From: Lytechinus variegatus
Taxonomy: Eukaryota > Echinodermata > Echinoidea > Temnopleuroida > Toxopneustidae
Direction of reading: 5' to 3'
Assembly (NCBI RefSeq): GCF_018143015.1
Contig: NC_054741.1
Coordinates: 64,702,697 to 64,766,696 of the forward strand
DNA length: 64,000 nucleotides
Positions within the stretch are counted from its first letter, which is position 1; each line of letters starts with the position of its first letter. The notes beneath the pieces were generated by a model. The model was not told where the DNA came from. It saw only the letters and a list, made by a program, of their open reading frames with translations, and made no database searches. Positions 14,801 to 46,080 of the stretch are shown here, in pieces. The translations under genes were made by a program, and so were the position numbers.

Positions 14801-16194
14801 TTGAATTGCATTTCGATGCGACTTTTAAGAATTCGACGGTTGGTCTACCTGGAACAAATTCACAGACTACTCCTTTTTAATTGACTTTAATCAGCATCTT
14901 CGCAAAATATTATTAATTCATTGTCTTTCATTTGTATTTTGATATGAGCCTAATTTAGGCCTATGGTTAAGAGAGAGAGAGAGAAAGGTCTCTGACTTAC
15001 CTTTTCTTTTTGGTCATTTCACCATCTAGCTGTACCCCATGCCGCAGTTAGAGACACCGAGTTCAAAGGATTCTTCATTCCTAAGGGCACCGTTGTTGTT
15101 TCAAACATCCTGTCAGTTCTGATGGACGCCAAGACATTTCCAGAACCTGAAAAATTCAGACCGTCCCGGTATCTGAAGGAAGACGGTACTCTTCGTTACG
15201 ATATGATCGAAAGAGTCCACTCACAATTTGGAATCGGTGAGTTCTAGAAACAATCCTATCTGATGTAGCTAATTAAAAATAAGAATTGCTTGAGTTTCCG
15301 AGAGGTGTATGTTTTATGCCAAAGTCACAAAGGGAAGACTGACTCCATAGCCATCAAATCTATTACGTTAATTCCAATTTCTTTTGTATTCGATTTCGTT
15401 GGTGTCCGACACCGAATCCAGTCCAGAGGGTGCTTCATAAACCTGTTCGTAAGTTACGAGCGACTTTACGAACGAAAAGTGATCTGTTCTTGTGGTAAAT
15501 GATGTACACCTAATTTAGTTTATTGGTTTTGATTAGCACTTACGAAATGATCACCAGTCGCTCGTAAAGTCGTTCGTTACTTACGAACAGCTTATATAAA
15601 ACACCCACTGGGTCACAGTGTCCCGAACCTTCACAGTTACCCTTTAAGGTCATATTTGGTTGGTGTAACCAGATTTTTACATGTGCATTGTAAGAAAAAT
15701 TTATTTCCAATGCTTTTATTATCCCTTACGTTGCAATCACACCATGAAATCAAACCAGTTGATGGAAGGCTCTGTAATTCAAATAACAAGTAAAAGCTTG
15801 GATTGGTCTATATCAGTATAGTTGTTGTGACTGATACAGACCAAGGTCCTGGCAATTATTGATGTATGGGAGCCTTTATCTCGTTTTGGTTTATACGATG
15901 AGTTATGTTCACTTCAACATAATCTGGTGTTGTTTGTCATTGATATTTACTCCTCGTATCTACGTTATGGTTTCAGGTCGGCGGACGTGCATCGGTGACC
16001 AAATGGCGCGAGCAGAACGCTATGTCTTTCTTACCCATCTCCTGCACACCTACAACATGTCTGGATCCAGCGGTCCTGATTCGCTCTCTCTCAAATCACA
16101 CGGAGGGTTGACCAGGAATCCAGTTCCATTCGATGTTATTCTCACTGAGAGATCTCCCATTATCACAACATCCAAAATCTCTTATGGACTGTAA
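11830..16194 (+). CDS. Cytochrome P450, CYP2-like clan (gene 2 of a tandem pair), complete
   Basis: Exons: 11830-12274, 12649-13239, 13778-13963, 15030-15236, 15977-16194; 548 aa, all junctions GT..AG and all in phase 1. It has an N-terminal hydrophobic anchor (~43-57), a basic segment, PPGP hinge (68-71), I-helix AGTDTT (340-345), K-helix EGMR (397-400), PERF-like FRPSRY (450-455) and heme loop FGIGRRTCIG (474-483) with ligand Cys481. It is clearly a duplicate of the upstream P450: shared blocks include CYYxNxWKEQRRF, [13 protein letters not shown] and VPHAAV. Exon 2 is unsplit where gene 1 has an intron, and the I-helix intron is displaced. AATAAA overlaps the region just after the stop (16195-16200). 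It is probably an ER monooxygenase; the substrate is unknown. A second Met (9) could be the start. Confidence 0.93.
15428..15606. mobile_element. Foldback MITE with ~45-bp inverted arms
   Basis: The left arm starts GGGTGCTTCATAAACCTGTT and the right arm, read in reverse, starts GGGTGTTTTATATAAGCTGT. Both continue through TCGTAAGTTACGA- and CGACTTTACGA-type blocks. It lies in the last intron of P450 gene 2. Confidence 0.75.
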
Positions 16195-16655
16195 AATAAA
16201 TATATATTATACTCAAATGTGTCAAATTGCATTCGGAGGAGAAAAGGGGAAAAACTATGCCAACTGCTAAGTAAATGTATATAAATCTTCGTGGACAAGC
16301 GAGAAGTAGACCAACCACATATTTAACCGCGAAGACAGAAGGCTGCAACCGCGAATTAAAATGAAGACCAAAATGATGAGCGTTTCCATTAGGTACACCT
16401 GAATATAAAGTATGCCTGTGGGCATATACGGACCTTTTAAGCTTTGGGTCTTTCCCCCTTGTTTTTCATTTTAATTTTGGTAGAACCGCTCATTTTGTCT
16501 TGGGGACAAGTAATGCCAGCTGTGGTTGTACTCACTGTTGTACACAAAATGCCAAGTTCGTAGAAGAGGGGTGATAATACTAAACAGCTACTCCACACGG
16601 ACAGTTTATTTGGTCAGTGTATAAAAATGAAATAAAATAGAATGCTGTGACATCC

Positions 16656-16918
16656 GGGCCCTGTCTTACAAAGAGTTTCGATTGATCCGATCAATCGCAA
16701 CTATGGACGGCCAGCATGGCCAACATGCATTATGCATGTTTGTTCAAAATATTTTCTTGCTATAATGTATATTCATGCATTCATTGTTTTCTTTAAAATT
16801 CACTGTGCTTCTCTTTGTTTGCAAAGTGAATTTCTTGTCGAAAAATTTATGACGCTGATGGATTTCCATAGAGTTACGATTGATTGGATCAATCGTAACT
16901 CTTTGTAAGACGGGCCCC
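16656..16918. mobile_element. MITE with ~50-bp inverted terminal repeats
   Basis: Both ends, read inward, carry GGGCCC then GTCTTACAAAGAGTT and a GATTGATC..GATCAATCG block. The spacer is about 150 bases. It lies just downstream of P450 gene 2. Confidence 0.8.
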
Positions 16919-17822
16919 TGGTATAGCCTGTGGTAATTAAAAGAGCATTATGTAGGAAATTCTTTATCAAAAGAAAGAAAAGTGAAAAGGACATTATTCA
17001 ATTTTAAAGGTGTTGTGAAACAATTACTTTAAATATTGAAATACGGAGTCTCATCCAAAATATTATGGAAGGGTCATTTGATTTCATACGGCCACGGAAT
17101 GGAAGTAGATTCAGAGATAATACCAAACAACAATAACAATAAATTCAAAATATTTCTTGAATAGGACTATGATTGTTTTAACTTGAAAAGCAACTGGCTA
17201 TCTGGGGTAAATAAGACCTTCGTTTAATATTTTACATCTTCTTATAGTAAAAAAAAACATCATTGCTTAGCAATTATACCAATTACATGTATATTTTGTA
17301 CATATTTTTTATAAACATGTAAATATCGATTGTTAATAAATCTTGTTAAATATACTTCACGTGTTCTCGCAATTTTTTGTCATAAAATAAAGTTTTCTTT
17401 TTCATCCATTGTTGTTTTGAAATACCCTTAAAATACTAGACGCTATTACACAATCAGCCACGTTAACAATTAACATTGACGTAACCTTGTCAGTCTACAG
17501 TATTGCTTGAAAGTCAGGGTTTGATAATTATATTTGATGTAGTGTTCCGTTATCGTTAATCCGTGTATCGAACAGATTAACATATCGATGATTCCCAAAT
17601 TGGAAACGGTTACCTGATAATATTGTTCGGATCCCAAGGAGCATTATCCAACGGTCCGTGCACACTGTGCAGGCAGTCGAGACTGGTCATCATCTAGACC
17701 GACGAAATATTTTAGGTTATTTTTTTTTAATGACGAACTATCGGTCGGAATAGAGTCGTTTTCGTTGCTGTGACTGTAGCACTAAACTTAAAAATTAATG
17801 GTTATGCCTCTTGTGAGTTCTG

Positions 17823-18047
17823 CACTGTAAGAACTGTGGTGTTAAAACTGACACCAGTTGGTGTTATAGGAGGACCATACCCTAAGGTGTTAAAATACAC
17901 CCTATAGGCCAAAGAGTGTAAATGTTAAAACCAAAGGTGATGTAATAACACCTATAGGTGTTAAACTAACACTGTCAATTTATCACCGGTGTAAAACATC
18001 TGGTGTGGTCCTCTATGTACACCGCTTAACACCAAGGTTGTTGTTGC
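17823..18047. mobile_element. GGTGTTAA-type palindromic MITE, copy 1
   Basis: The ends are inverted versions of ACTGTGGTGTTAAAACTGAC / AGAGGACCACACC. The interior is full of GGTGTTA and TAACACC words in opposite orientations. Related copies are at 20763-21003 and 30869-31111. Confidence 0.75.
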
Positions 18048-18140
18048 GTATATAAGGATAGTTCGAGAGGTACAAGAGCTTCGTAACATGCTAGGAAATT
18101 TCGGAATATGGATGGAAACGGAAAAATGGCAAAGAATGGT

Positions 18141-18222
18141 GACGATTATAATGATTATGATAATAATGATAATAATTATTATTATTGTAATCATCATCAT
18201 CATTATTATTATTATTATCATA
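18141..18222. repeat. (ATT/ATC)n simple repeat
   Basis: Trinucleotide run of ATT, ATA and ATC. The poly-Ile frames on both strands are artefacts. Confidence 0.85.
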
Positions 18223-18974
18223 TACGGAAAAAACAAACAAAATGTCAACTTAGAAAATGCATTTCCATTTGAACGCCCGGGGGAAAAAATTTAACAAAAT
18301 AACTTTATGGCGATAAGTCTTATTATTCTTATTAATCAATATACACGTTAGGTTAAAAACTGAATATTATAGACCTATATTTAGATTTACTTATCAATTT
18401 ATTTCTTGCATTTTGTTTTTATTTCTTCTTTTCATTACTCTTTTGTCCTTTTCTTTACTGTCCTTCCTTTGCATTTTTCTTTAATTTCTTTCTTTTCCCC
18501 TTTACTTTTTTGCCTTTTCATTACGGTTTATTCCTTTTCATTTTCTTTCTATTCACTTCTTTTACATTATTTTTCTTAAAAACATCCCTTCTGTTATTAA
18601 TTCATTCATTTCACTTTATTACTAGGGGAACCTGTCAATACTATCATCGTCATCTTAGGGTCCTGTAATTTGAAGTACGAATAATATGTAATACGGTGAT
18701 AAATAAATAACAAAATTTAAATAATATGTTATATCTGATTCGCATAAAGTAAACAAGAAGAAGACGATTATGAAGAAAACAAATCCAAAACTATAGGGCA
18801 GGCAAAATCTGTTAAATCTGATTAAAAAAACAATCACAAATGAATATGTATGTGCTTATAATTTGACAGTCTTAAAAACTCTATGAATGTCTAGACTATC
18901 AAGTAGATATTAGTCTGCAGGCACAGACCCTGATTGGAACTTTGATCAACAAGTGTACCTCCACGCGAAGACCT

Positions 18975-19129
18975 GGGCCCGTTGCATAAAACTTTTTACC
19001 CGAGAAAACTCAGGTTGTTTTTACCGGAGTTTTTGCCCTGTGCTAAAGTCAATGGCGGAAATCAGACTAACCTTAGTTTTCAGTTTTTACCAGAGTTTTC
19101 TCAGGTAAAAAGTTTTATTCAACAGGCTT
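18975..19129. mobile_element. Short MITE with GGGCCCGTTGCATAAAAC-like ends
   Basis: The left end reads GGGCCCGTTGCATAAAACTT. The right end in reverse reads GAAGCCTGTTGAATAAAACT. Both continue into TTTTTACC and GAGAAAACTC, giving arms of about 40 bases in a 155-bp element. Confidence 0.75.
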
Positions 19130-19668
19130 CAGCACATACAAAACTTGCTGTTCCAATACAGGAGCGAGAAAGCCTTCAGTACACAATGCATGAGTAGGCT
19201 GCACATTCAGACCCTTATTTCGAGTGAAGGGTTTGCCCGGCAGACTAAGTAGATATTGTGACATATCAATGCTGTCGATCTTGCGTCTAAAGAGGGCGAT
19301 AATGCATTACAAACGTTTAATCTACGGTAGATTGAAACGTCGTAAGTGCATAGCTGCTTTGTAGAACAATCCTTAGTATCGAAATATCTCTGGAAAACCG
19401 ATTTTGAAATAAAGAACGATTTAATGATCTATTCCATGGACGAAAAGGGAAGGTACTCTCATCAAAGTCCAACAAAGAGGGAGAAACATAAAAGTTACAT
19501 CCCTCCATCACCACAACCAATTCAATAGAAGCCAAAAGAGGGCTACTTATGAAATGTGACTTTTGGGAGTCTCCCACCTTGTTGGGCTTTGAAGAATGTA
19601 GATTTTCCTCTCACAAGACGCCAAGCTGGGCTAGTCTTGCACCTGTCCCGCATTCCGCTAATCTTCTT

Positions 19669-19790
19669 TCCCCTTCTTCTTCTTCTCCTTCTCCTCCTTC
19701 TTCTTCTTCTTCTTCTCCTCCTCCTTCTCCTTCTTCTCCTCCTTCTCCTCCTCCTCCTCCCCCCTCCTCCTCCTCCTTCTTCTTCTTCTT
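19669..19790. repeat. Polypyrimidine (CTT/CTC)n tract
   Basis: About 120 bases of pyrimidine triplets. It directly abuts the 3' end of the minus-strand SINE at 19791-20003 and looks like that SINE's expanded (AAG)n tail; a shorter CTT run continues on the other side (20004-20050). Confidence 0.8.
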
Positions 19791-20003
19791 GTTATACCGA
19801 GTTTGTTTTGCCTGACTGCTAAGAAAACACGAATGCCTGTGAGCAAGCAACCAGGGGACCAACGGCTTAAGGTCCTCTCCGAGGGACCTGGTAATGAGGA
19901 TAAATGCCTTACCAAAGGGCACTATAGCGCACCACTTGGGAATCGAACCCGGGTCACCGGAATCCGAAACCCCCGCTCTACCGACTGAGCTATCGCGCCT
20001 CCC
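19791..20003 (-). mobile_element. Full-length tRNA-derived SINE
   Basis: On the minus strand the head starts GGGAGGCGCGATAGCTCAG with a good A box (TAGCTCAGTCGGTAGAGC) and a B box (GGGTTCGATTCCC-like). The body holds GAGAGGACCTTAAGCC, GGTTGCTTGCTC and TTTTCTTAGCAGTCAGG blocks, and the tail is (AAG)n. The same body recurs at 31128, about 44840 and 50298. It is not a functional tRNA because the acceptor arm is not closed. Confidence 0.85.
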
Positions 20004-20762
20004 TTCTTCTTCTCCCTCCTCCTCCTCCTTCTTCTTCTTCTTCTTCTTCCTCTCTACTGAATGAGTCCTTCACGAACTCCCCTCCTAGAATTCGAAGGTT
20101 ATGTGATATACCACGTTCCATTATTGTATACATCCCCGTTCATGTAAGTGTTGACCACATCCATTTTGGTCTCTATTTGGGGAATCAAACTTTCTTAACA
20201 ATCAATAACAAGATAAAAGATTGGGACGTCACTGAATCGATTGTGAATCGCAGAGTACCAAGCCCTCTCAAAGTAGACCATCTTAGTTCGCACGCAGGGG
20301 TGCAGAGTAGGGGGTAATACTTTATAATTCCATACTCCAAGCGGCCCATCTTTGTCTGCATCTTTAGGAATATTGTCCAGAGGATACTGTGTTTTCAACA
20401 TTCCCTTTTTGTTGGAAATGTAAATTCTGGATGTTGCCTAGGTTTTGATCGCTGATCGTAAACGATCTCGATGTAAGAAGTCAAAGTTTGCATGGAGTTG
20501 GTAAGCATTGGTAAGTTTTGGTAAGCTTTGTGTGTTTGGAATGTTCTGCGATATCGATCGGGTGTTCCTTTTACAAAATGGCGACACGTTATATGTCGTT
20601 CCTAATTAAAAGTTTAAGCGTATATTATAGCTTGTGGTGTTTGCTCTTTACTTTAATCCGAGATTGGGGTTTAAATCTGATTTCACAAAACTTAGTTATC
20701 AGTGCTTCTTTTAATCATCTATCACTTCACACTATAATTTTGTGTTGATGGAATAACCATAC

Positions 20763-21003
20763 TGCACAGCAAAAACTGTGGTGTTAACCGGTGTACATAG
20801 AGGACCACACCAGTTATTTTACACCGGTGTTAAATTGGTGGTGTTAGTTTTACACCTTTAGGTGTTATTTAAACACATTGGGTTGTTACAATTACACTCT
20901 TTGGTGTTATGTTCAATCTTTAGGGTGTAATTTTAACACCTCAGGGTGTGGTCCTCTATTAACACCAATTGGTGTCAGTTTTAACACCACAGTTTTTACA
21001 ATG
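20763..21003. mobile_element. GGTGTTAA-type palindromic MITE, copy 2
   Basis: The left end AAAACTGTGGTGTTAACCGG and right end in reverse AAAACTGTGGTGTTAAAACT match, and AGAGGACCACACC is inverted at both shoulders. It is the best preserved of the three copies. Confidence 0.8.
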
Positions 21004-21224
21004 TGAAAAGTCTTCCATCGCGCAATGAAGAATCAGTAGGCTGGGCTTCAAACACAATTCATAAATGTAATAAAATAGTATGCATACAGGAGACTTTAAT
21101 GATAAGTTGAGTTTTCTGCCAATGGGTCCGACATTTTCCTGAGCTAGAAGTTGAAATGTTCCTCATTCATCATAGTGGAGATTATATCGAAAAGTCGCTG
21201 GATCACTAATGATACTAATGATGT

Positions 21225-21502
21225 GGAGCGTTGTGGCCCAGTGGATTAGTCTTCGGACTTTGAAACAGAGGATCGTGGATTCGAATCCCAGCCATGGCGT
21301 AATTTCCTTCAGCAAGAAACTGATCCACAATGTGCTGCACTCAACCCAGATGAGGTAAATGGGTACCGGTAGGAAATTCCTTAAAAAGCTGTGTGCGCTA
21401 TGAACGCCTAGCTTAGCCGGGTAATACAGGAGCGCCTTGAGCACCTTACAAGGTGGATATGCGCGCAAAATAAATACCCTTTTTTATATTATTATTATTA
21501 TA
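21225..21502 (+). mobile_element. tRNA-derived SINE, second family
   Basis: A tRNA-like head (GTTGTGGCCCAGTGGATTAG as A box, GTGGATTCGAATCCCAGCC as B box) is followed by a non-tRNA body with GCGCCTTGAGCACCTTACAA, and it ends in an (ATT)n tail. This is a typical polymerase III SINE architecture. A related tail fragment is at 53699-53775. Confidence 0.8.
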
Positions 21503-22039
21503 CCGTACACACAATACCCCCTTTTCATTTCATTTTTATTTCATTTAATTTATGTCATTTAATTTCATTTCATCTCATCCCATTTAATTCACTTTTTATT
21601 TCTTCTTATTTCAATTCCTTTATCATGTTAATTCCATTTCAACTATGAAAACCGAGCCATGATGGGAGTCATGCACTACCAATATTCCAATTTCAATCCG
21701 GGAACCCCCTCATACTTACACAGAAATCAATAAAACCTCGGGTGTGATTATTGGGCTACATAGGTCACATTCACGAACATGACATTTTTGCAATAATTGA
21801 TATACATGTATATGTTCCATTTTGATGTTCATTATTGAATAATCTACCATGTCTACGTAGGTACGGAAATTTTGCTGAGCCATTGGCAACTAAATATTGG
21901 AGTAAATATTTTGGAGCTATACAGACATCGAGTTGGGGGATAATCTATTTGATGAATTAGAGTAAATTAATTAGATTTTTTTCTGTGGAAATATTAATTA
22001 ATCAGGTCGCGGTCATTTCCTTCCTTTCATTGTCTCTCT

Positions 22040-22470
22040 AGCTTTATCTTCATCACCGTCATCATCATCATCCTCACCACCACCATCAACATCAGCATTA
22101 TTATCATCATCATCATCACCAACATCATCATCGTCGTCATCATCATCATCATTATCCTCATCATCATCATATTCAACATCATAAATATTACAATCATCAT
22201 CAGCAGCAGCATCACCGCCACCACCACCATCATCATCACTACCAACACCATCATCATCATCACCACCATTATTATCACTACCACCAACACCACCACCACC
22301 ATCATCATCGTCATCATCATCATGATGATGATGATCATCATCATCACTGTCATCATCATCATCAACAACATCATTATCACTACCACCACAACCATTATCA
22401 ACATCAACAACAACAACAACAGCAACATCATCACCACCATCATCAGCATCACCACCATCATCATCATCCC
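22040..22470. repeat. (ATC)n trinucleotide repeat, ~430 bp
   Basis: Imperfect CAT/CAC/CAA triplets. The long poly-Met and poly-Ile frames are artefacts of this. Confidence 0.9.
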
Positions 22471-24471
22471 TATAATCATCAACTCATTATCATTTGCAAC
22501 CTATTCTGCGATCGCAAATGACCATCAATTTCATCTTCATCAGACAAAATACTTCCACTCCTGAAATGGCTGATGGAATTATCCTCCTCGTTGTCGACGC
22601 CTACATCAAGTTCATAATCCCACCATGGTCGTAGTCATAGTGACCATTCAAAACAACTATCCCCCGTTCTGTAATTAATTTACACTGCCTGAAATGAATT
22701 TGCATGGAGGCCTGATCACATTTTATATTTTGTTGGAAGGGACACTCAAACTATCTTCGCTCCGATGCTTTTGTGTTTGGTTGATTCATTCGATGAAATT
22801 TATGACGCATGGGTAACCGCTAATAGGGTATTCATCGTTGACCAAACTAATTTGTTTAGAGAATGGGAAGGTCACACTTGATACCAATCAGCCAAATTTG
22901 ATCTTCAATTTACTGGATCATGATATCAAATGATGATATAATGTAATAAGTAATGAATTACGATCTAATAAATGATGAATTACGATGTTATGCTCTAAAA
23001 ATTAATTTTACATAGATCTAGAGCCAGGGCCCCCAAGAGGTGATATTGAATGAAGGTGATTTGGCCCCAACCCCCCCCCATAAGCAACAACAACCAAAAA
23101 GTAATAATGAATGAGTCTTTCAGTCCAAAATGAAGGGGATTTTGGGAAGAAAATTTTTAACAAGCTAAAATTTGGGGGGTTTATCGCTCGCAAATTAAGG
23201 ACATTTAGGTCAAATCTCTACACTCGAGCATGTTGAGTATCCAACCAAATTTCCAGGGGGTGCTGCCAATGAACATACGCATCATCCTAAGAAAATCTTG
23301 GGGGTGTTTCACCACCCCCACTTCCCGAGGCCCTGTATATAGATATACAGATATGGAAACCTTCCGAATCAGGGTAAATGTGATTTATCTTCGTGTTCAT
23401 CGGGGTTTTTCATACAGAGAATCCAAACCTCAAGGTCAAGTTGGCTGATTCTAGAGGTGACTTCCATAGTTCGAATGGTTGGGTGTCCATACAACCAACA
23501 CTATTGAGAGGTGCTCTCGAATCAGCCGGGCAGAATCCGCCAGAATAAGCCCTAATTTAGATTCTCTATTTCAACATGAAAAAAGTAAATGGTATACAGG
23601 GGTATGCTATAGTATACATATTGATAATTGTAAAGTAAATTGTCATCAAAAAGTAATGCTTTTCCCATCAGGTAATTGCTAGAATAGCAAATGCAGGTTC
23701 AAAGTCAAATATAGATTTACTTGATTAACAGTGTGTTTGTATTCATTTTTTTTTTATTCTGACGTTGATCTATTCTCTCTTCCAATGACACGCTTAATTT
23801 TCAGACCTCCAAATTGGATTTTGATAATTCATCAGCGTCAGCATTAGCGGACTGCAGAAGCATCCCACCTTTATATTATTCGAGAGAACCATTGTGACGT
23901 ATTTCTGAACGTGGGGATTATAAACTGGATAAAGTGAGCCGCTAACTTGGGAGCCGATCGTCGCGCCATCGTCAACTAGTGATGTTGCTGGTGTGTTGGC
24001 CCGGGAACATAAATTTGAGGTTTGACGCCCCACGGACTAATTTGGTAGCCGGTGCAAAACAAGTTTGTTGTCGAAAGTGAATTTGTGTCACATTAATCAA
24101 CTTTCGAGAAGGAGATTGATTCGTGAAACATTTTTCTATCGTTCTTCAAGAACTTCCTGAAAAGAGCTGTATAGACGTATCGACCAAAATAGTTTCACCG
24201 AAGTGACCAAACCACTTTCGTTTATTGAACCTTTTTACAACTCGTTTTTATTCATTTTTTATAAAAAAAAGGATTGCGCCAGTTTAAAATTACGTGCCAT
24301 CTCACCTACATAAAGAGGAGAGGATAGACAGATGAAGCAGAAAAAATAACAATCCTCATCGATTGGATTTTAATTTGATTCGAGAGGTTGGAAGAGGGAA
24401 ATCTAGCGAGCACGTGTCGATGTTTGCTCATTGATTTTTTTATACCATTCTGACACTTGACAAACACAACA
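22471..24471. other. Non-coding region upstream of the TRAF gene
   Basis: No gene or clear element seen. It presumably carries the TRAF promoter and 5' UTR, but no TATA or initiator stands out. Confidence 0.5.
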
Positions 24472-44734
<20,263 letters not shown>

Positions 44735-44839
44735 CACTGTCATTTATCAAAGCCAAACAACATATCCGTAGACTAAACATTCTCAGCATGATAAAGAGGA
44801 CGTGATATTTCAGAAGGTTGAACTGTCGCCGGTTTGTTT

Positions 44840-45000
44840 CTCGATGAACTATTACCCTTTGGTAAGGTTTTATCCTTATCACCATGTCCGTAGGAGAAGA
44901 CCTAAGACCGTCGGTCTTCTGTTTTCTAATAAGCACCCATGCTGTTTTCGCAATCAGGTGAAAATTACAACAGGCACCATCACAAGTCCCGAGATTACGT
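44840..45000 (+). mobile_element. SINE copy in the presumed TRAF 3' UTR
   Basis: GAGAAGACCTAAGACCGTCG, AAGCACCCATGCTGTTTTCG and CAATCAGGTGAAAATTACAA correspond to the body of the SINE at 19791-20003. It starts about 105 bases after the TRAF stop and before the AATAAA at 45188, so it may be transcribed. Confidence 0.65.
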
Positions 45001-45384
45001 CGGGGATAATATTCATCAGAGTCCGGTGAATTATGGCAACCTGGACAGTGATTCTACTTTATCATGTCTCAATTTACTATCATCAATGAACCCATTATGA
45101 TAGTGTTGTATCTAATACTTATTTCTACTCAACATGATCTGGTCAAGTTCCTGGAGGATATCCCGACGGATATACGATATTTTTTTCAATAAATGCAGCC
45201 TTTCTTCAATATCAGCTCATACATTTGATTGCGAAACTGTCTAAACGAAATGGAATGAATTTGTGAAAGTAATCTATGCAAAACTAGAAAGTAAAATCCT
45301 CAATGAATACAATTCGATGGTACATGCATGTTTTTAGAATTACATTTCGATGTAATAATTACATACCGGGCAATGAAAATAATG

Positions 45385-45460
45385 CTGTAAAGTGTTTTGA
45401 GCCGTTATGGGAAAGCGGTATATAAAAACTAGCTGCTACTACTTCTACTACTAGCTACTT
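45385..45460 (+). mobile_element. SINE-type 3' tail fragment
   Basis: GTAAAGTGTTTTGAGCCGTT and GGGAAAGCGGTATATAAAAA followed by an ACT-rich tail resemble a SINE/LINE 3' end. The head is not present. Confidence 0.45.
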
Positions 45461-45475
45461 TGTCATCATTCCACA

Positions 45476-46080
45476 GAGAGCAAGACCTCTGAAAGACTGC
45501 TGTAAGTTCATGAAACTTGCTTGATCTTTCAAGGGTCTTTCAACGAACTTTCAAAGATCTCCGAGGTCTTTCGCGATTCCTGATGGATTTTCCAGTGGTC
45601 TTCGTGGTCCTCTTGAGTCCCAAAACTTTTTGAAACGGTTCAAAACAGTCTTTCAGCGGTCTTACACGAAATTTGTCTTTTGATGGTCTTTCAGCTGTCT
45701 TTCAGTGGTCTTTCAATGAACTTTCAAAGCTCTTATTAGTCTTTCCATGATCTTTCGGCAGTCTCTCAAGATTTTTGCGGAGATCACTGTAAGACTTGAA
45801 AGGTCAGTGAAAGATCATTGGAAGACCAGACAAAGTCCACGGAAAGAATTCTGAAAGATCACTTGTTGCATAAAAGATCTCTGAAAGACCATTGAAAGAT
45901 CTCTATAGGATTAGTCTAAGATTAGAGATAAGAAATATCCTTCAGTCTTTCAGAGTTCGTTGAGGGGCCTTTCTGAGCCATTCCATGGAGATGACAAATT
46001 TCGGTGATCTTGGAGACTGCTGAAAGACCTTGCAAATTTTGGGTCTTTGAAGGGTCCTTCAAAGGTCTCCCCTCTTTGGA
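45476..46080. repeat. GTCTTTC-word array that reverses orientation
   Basis: From 45476 to about 45780 GTCTTTC occurs seven times along with many near variants. From about 45790 on, the inverse words GAAAGAC and GAAAGATC dominate, with some mixed words at the end. No coding frame. See findings. Confidence 0.7.

Noticed and set aside
19930-20003. tRNA gene candidate on the minus strand
   Set aside because: It is the head of a SINE; the body and (AAG)n tail follow and no acceptor stem closes.
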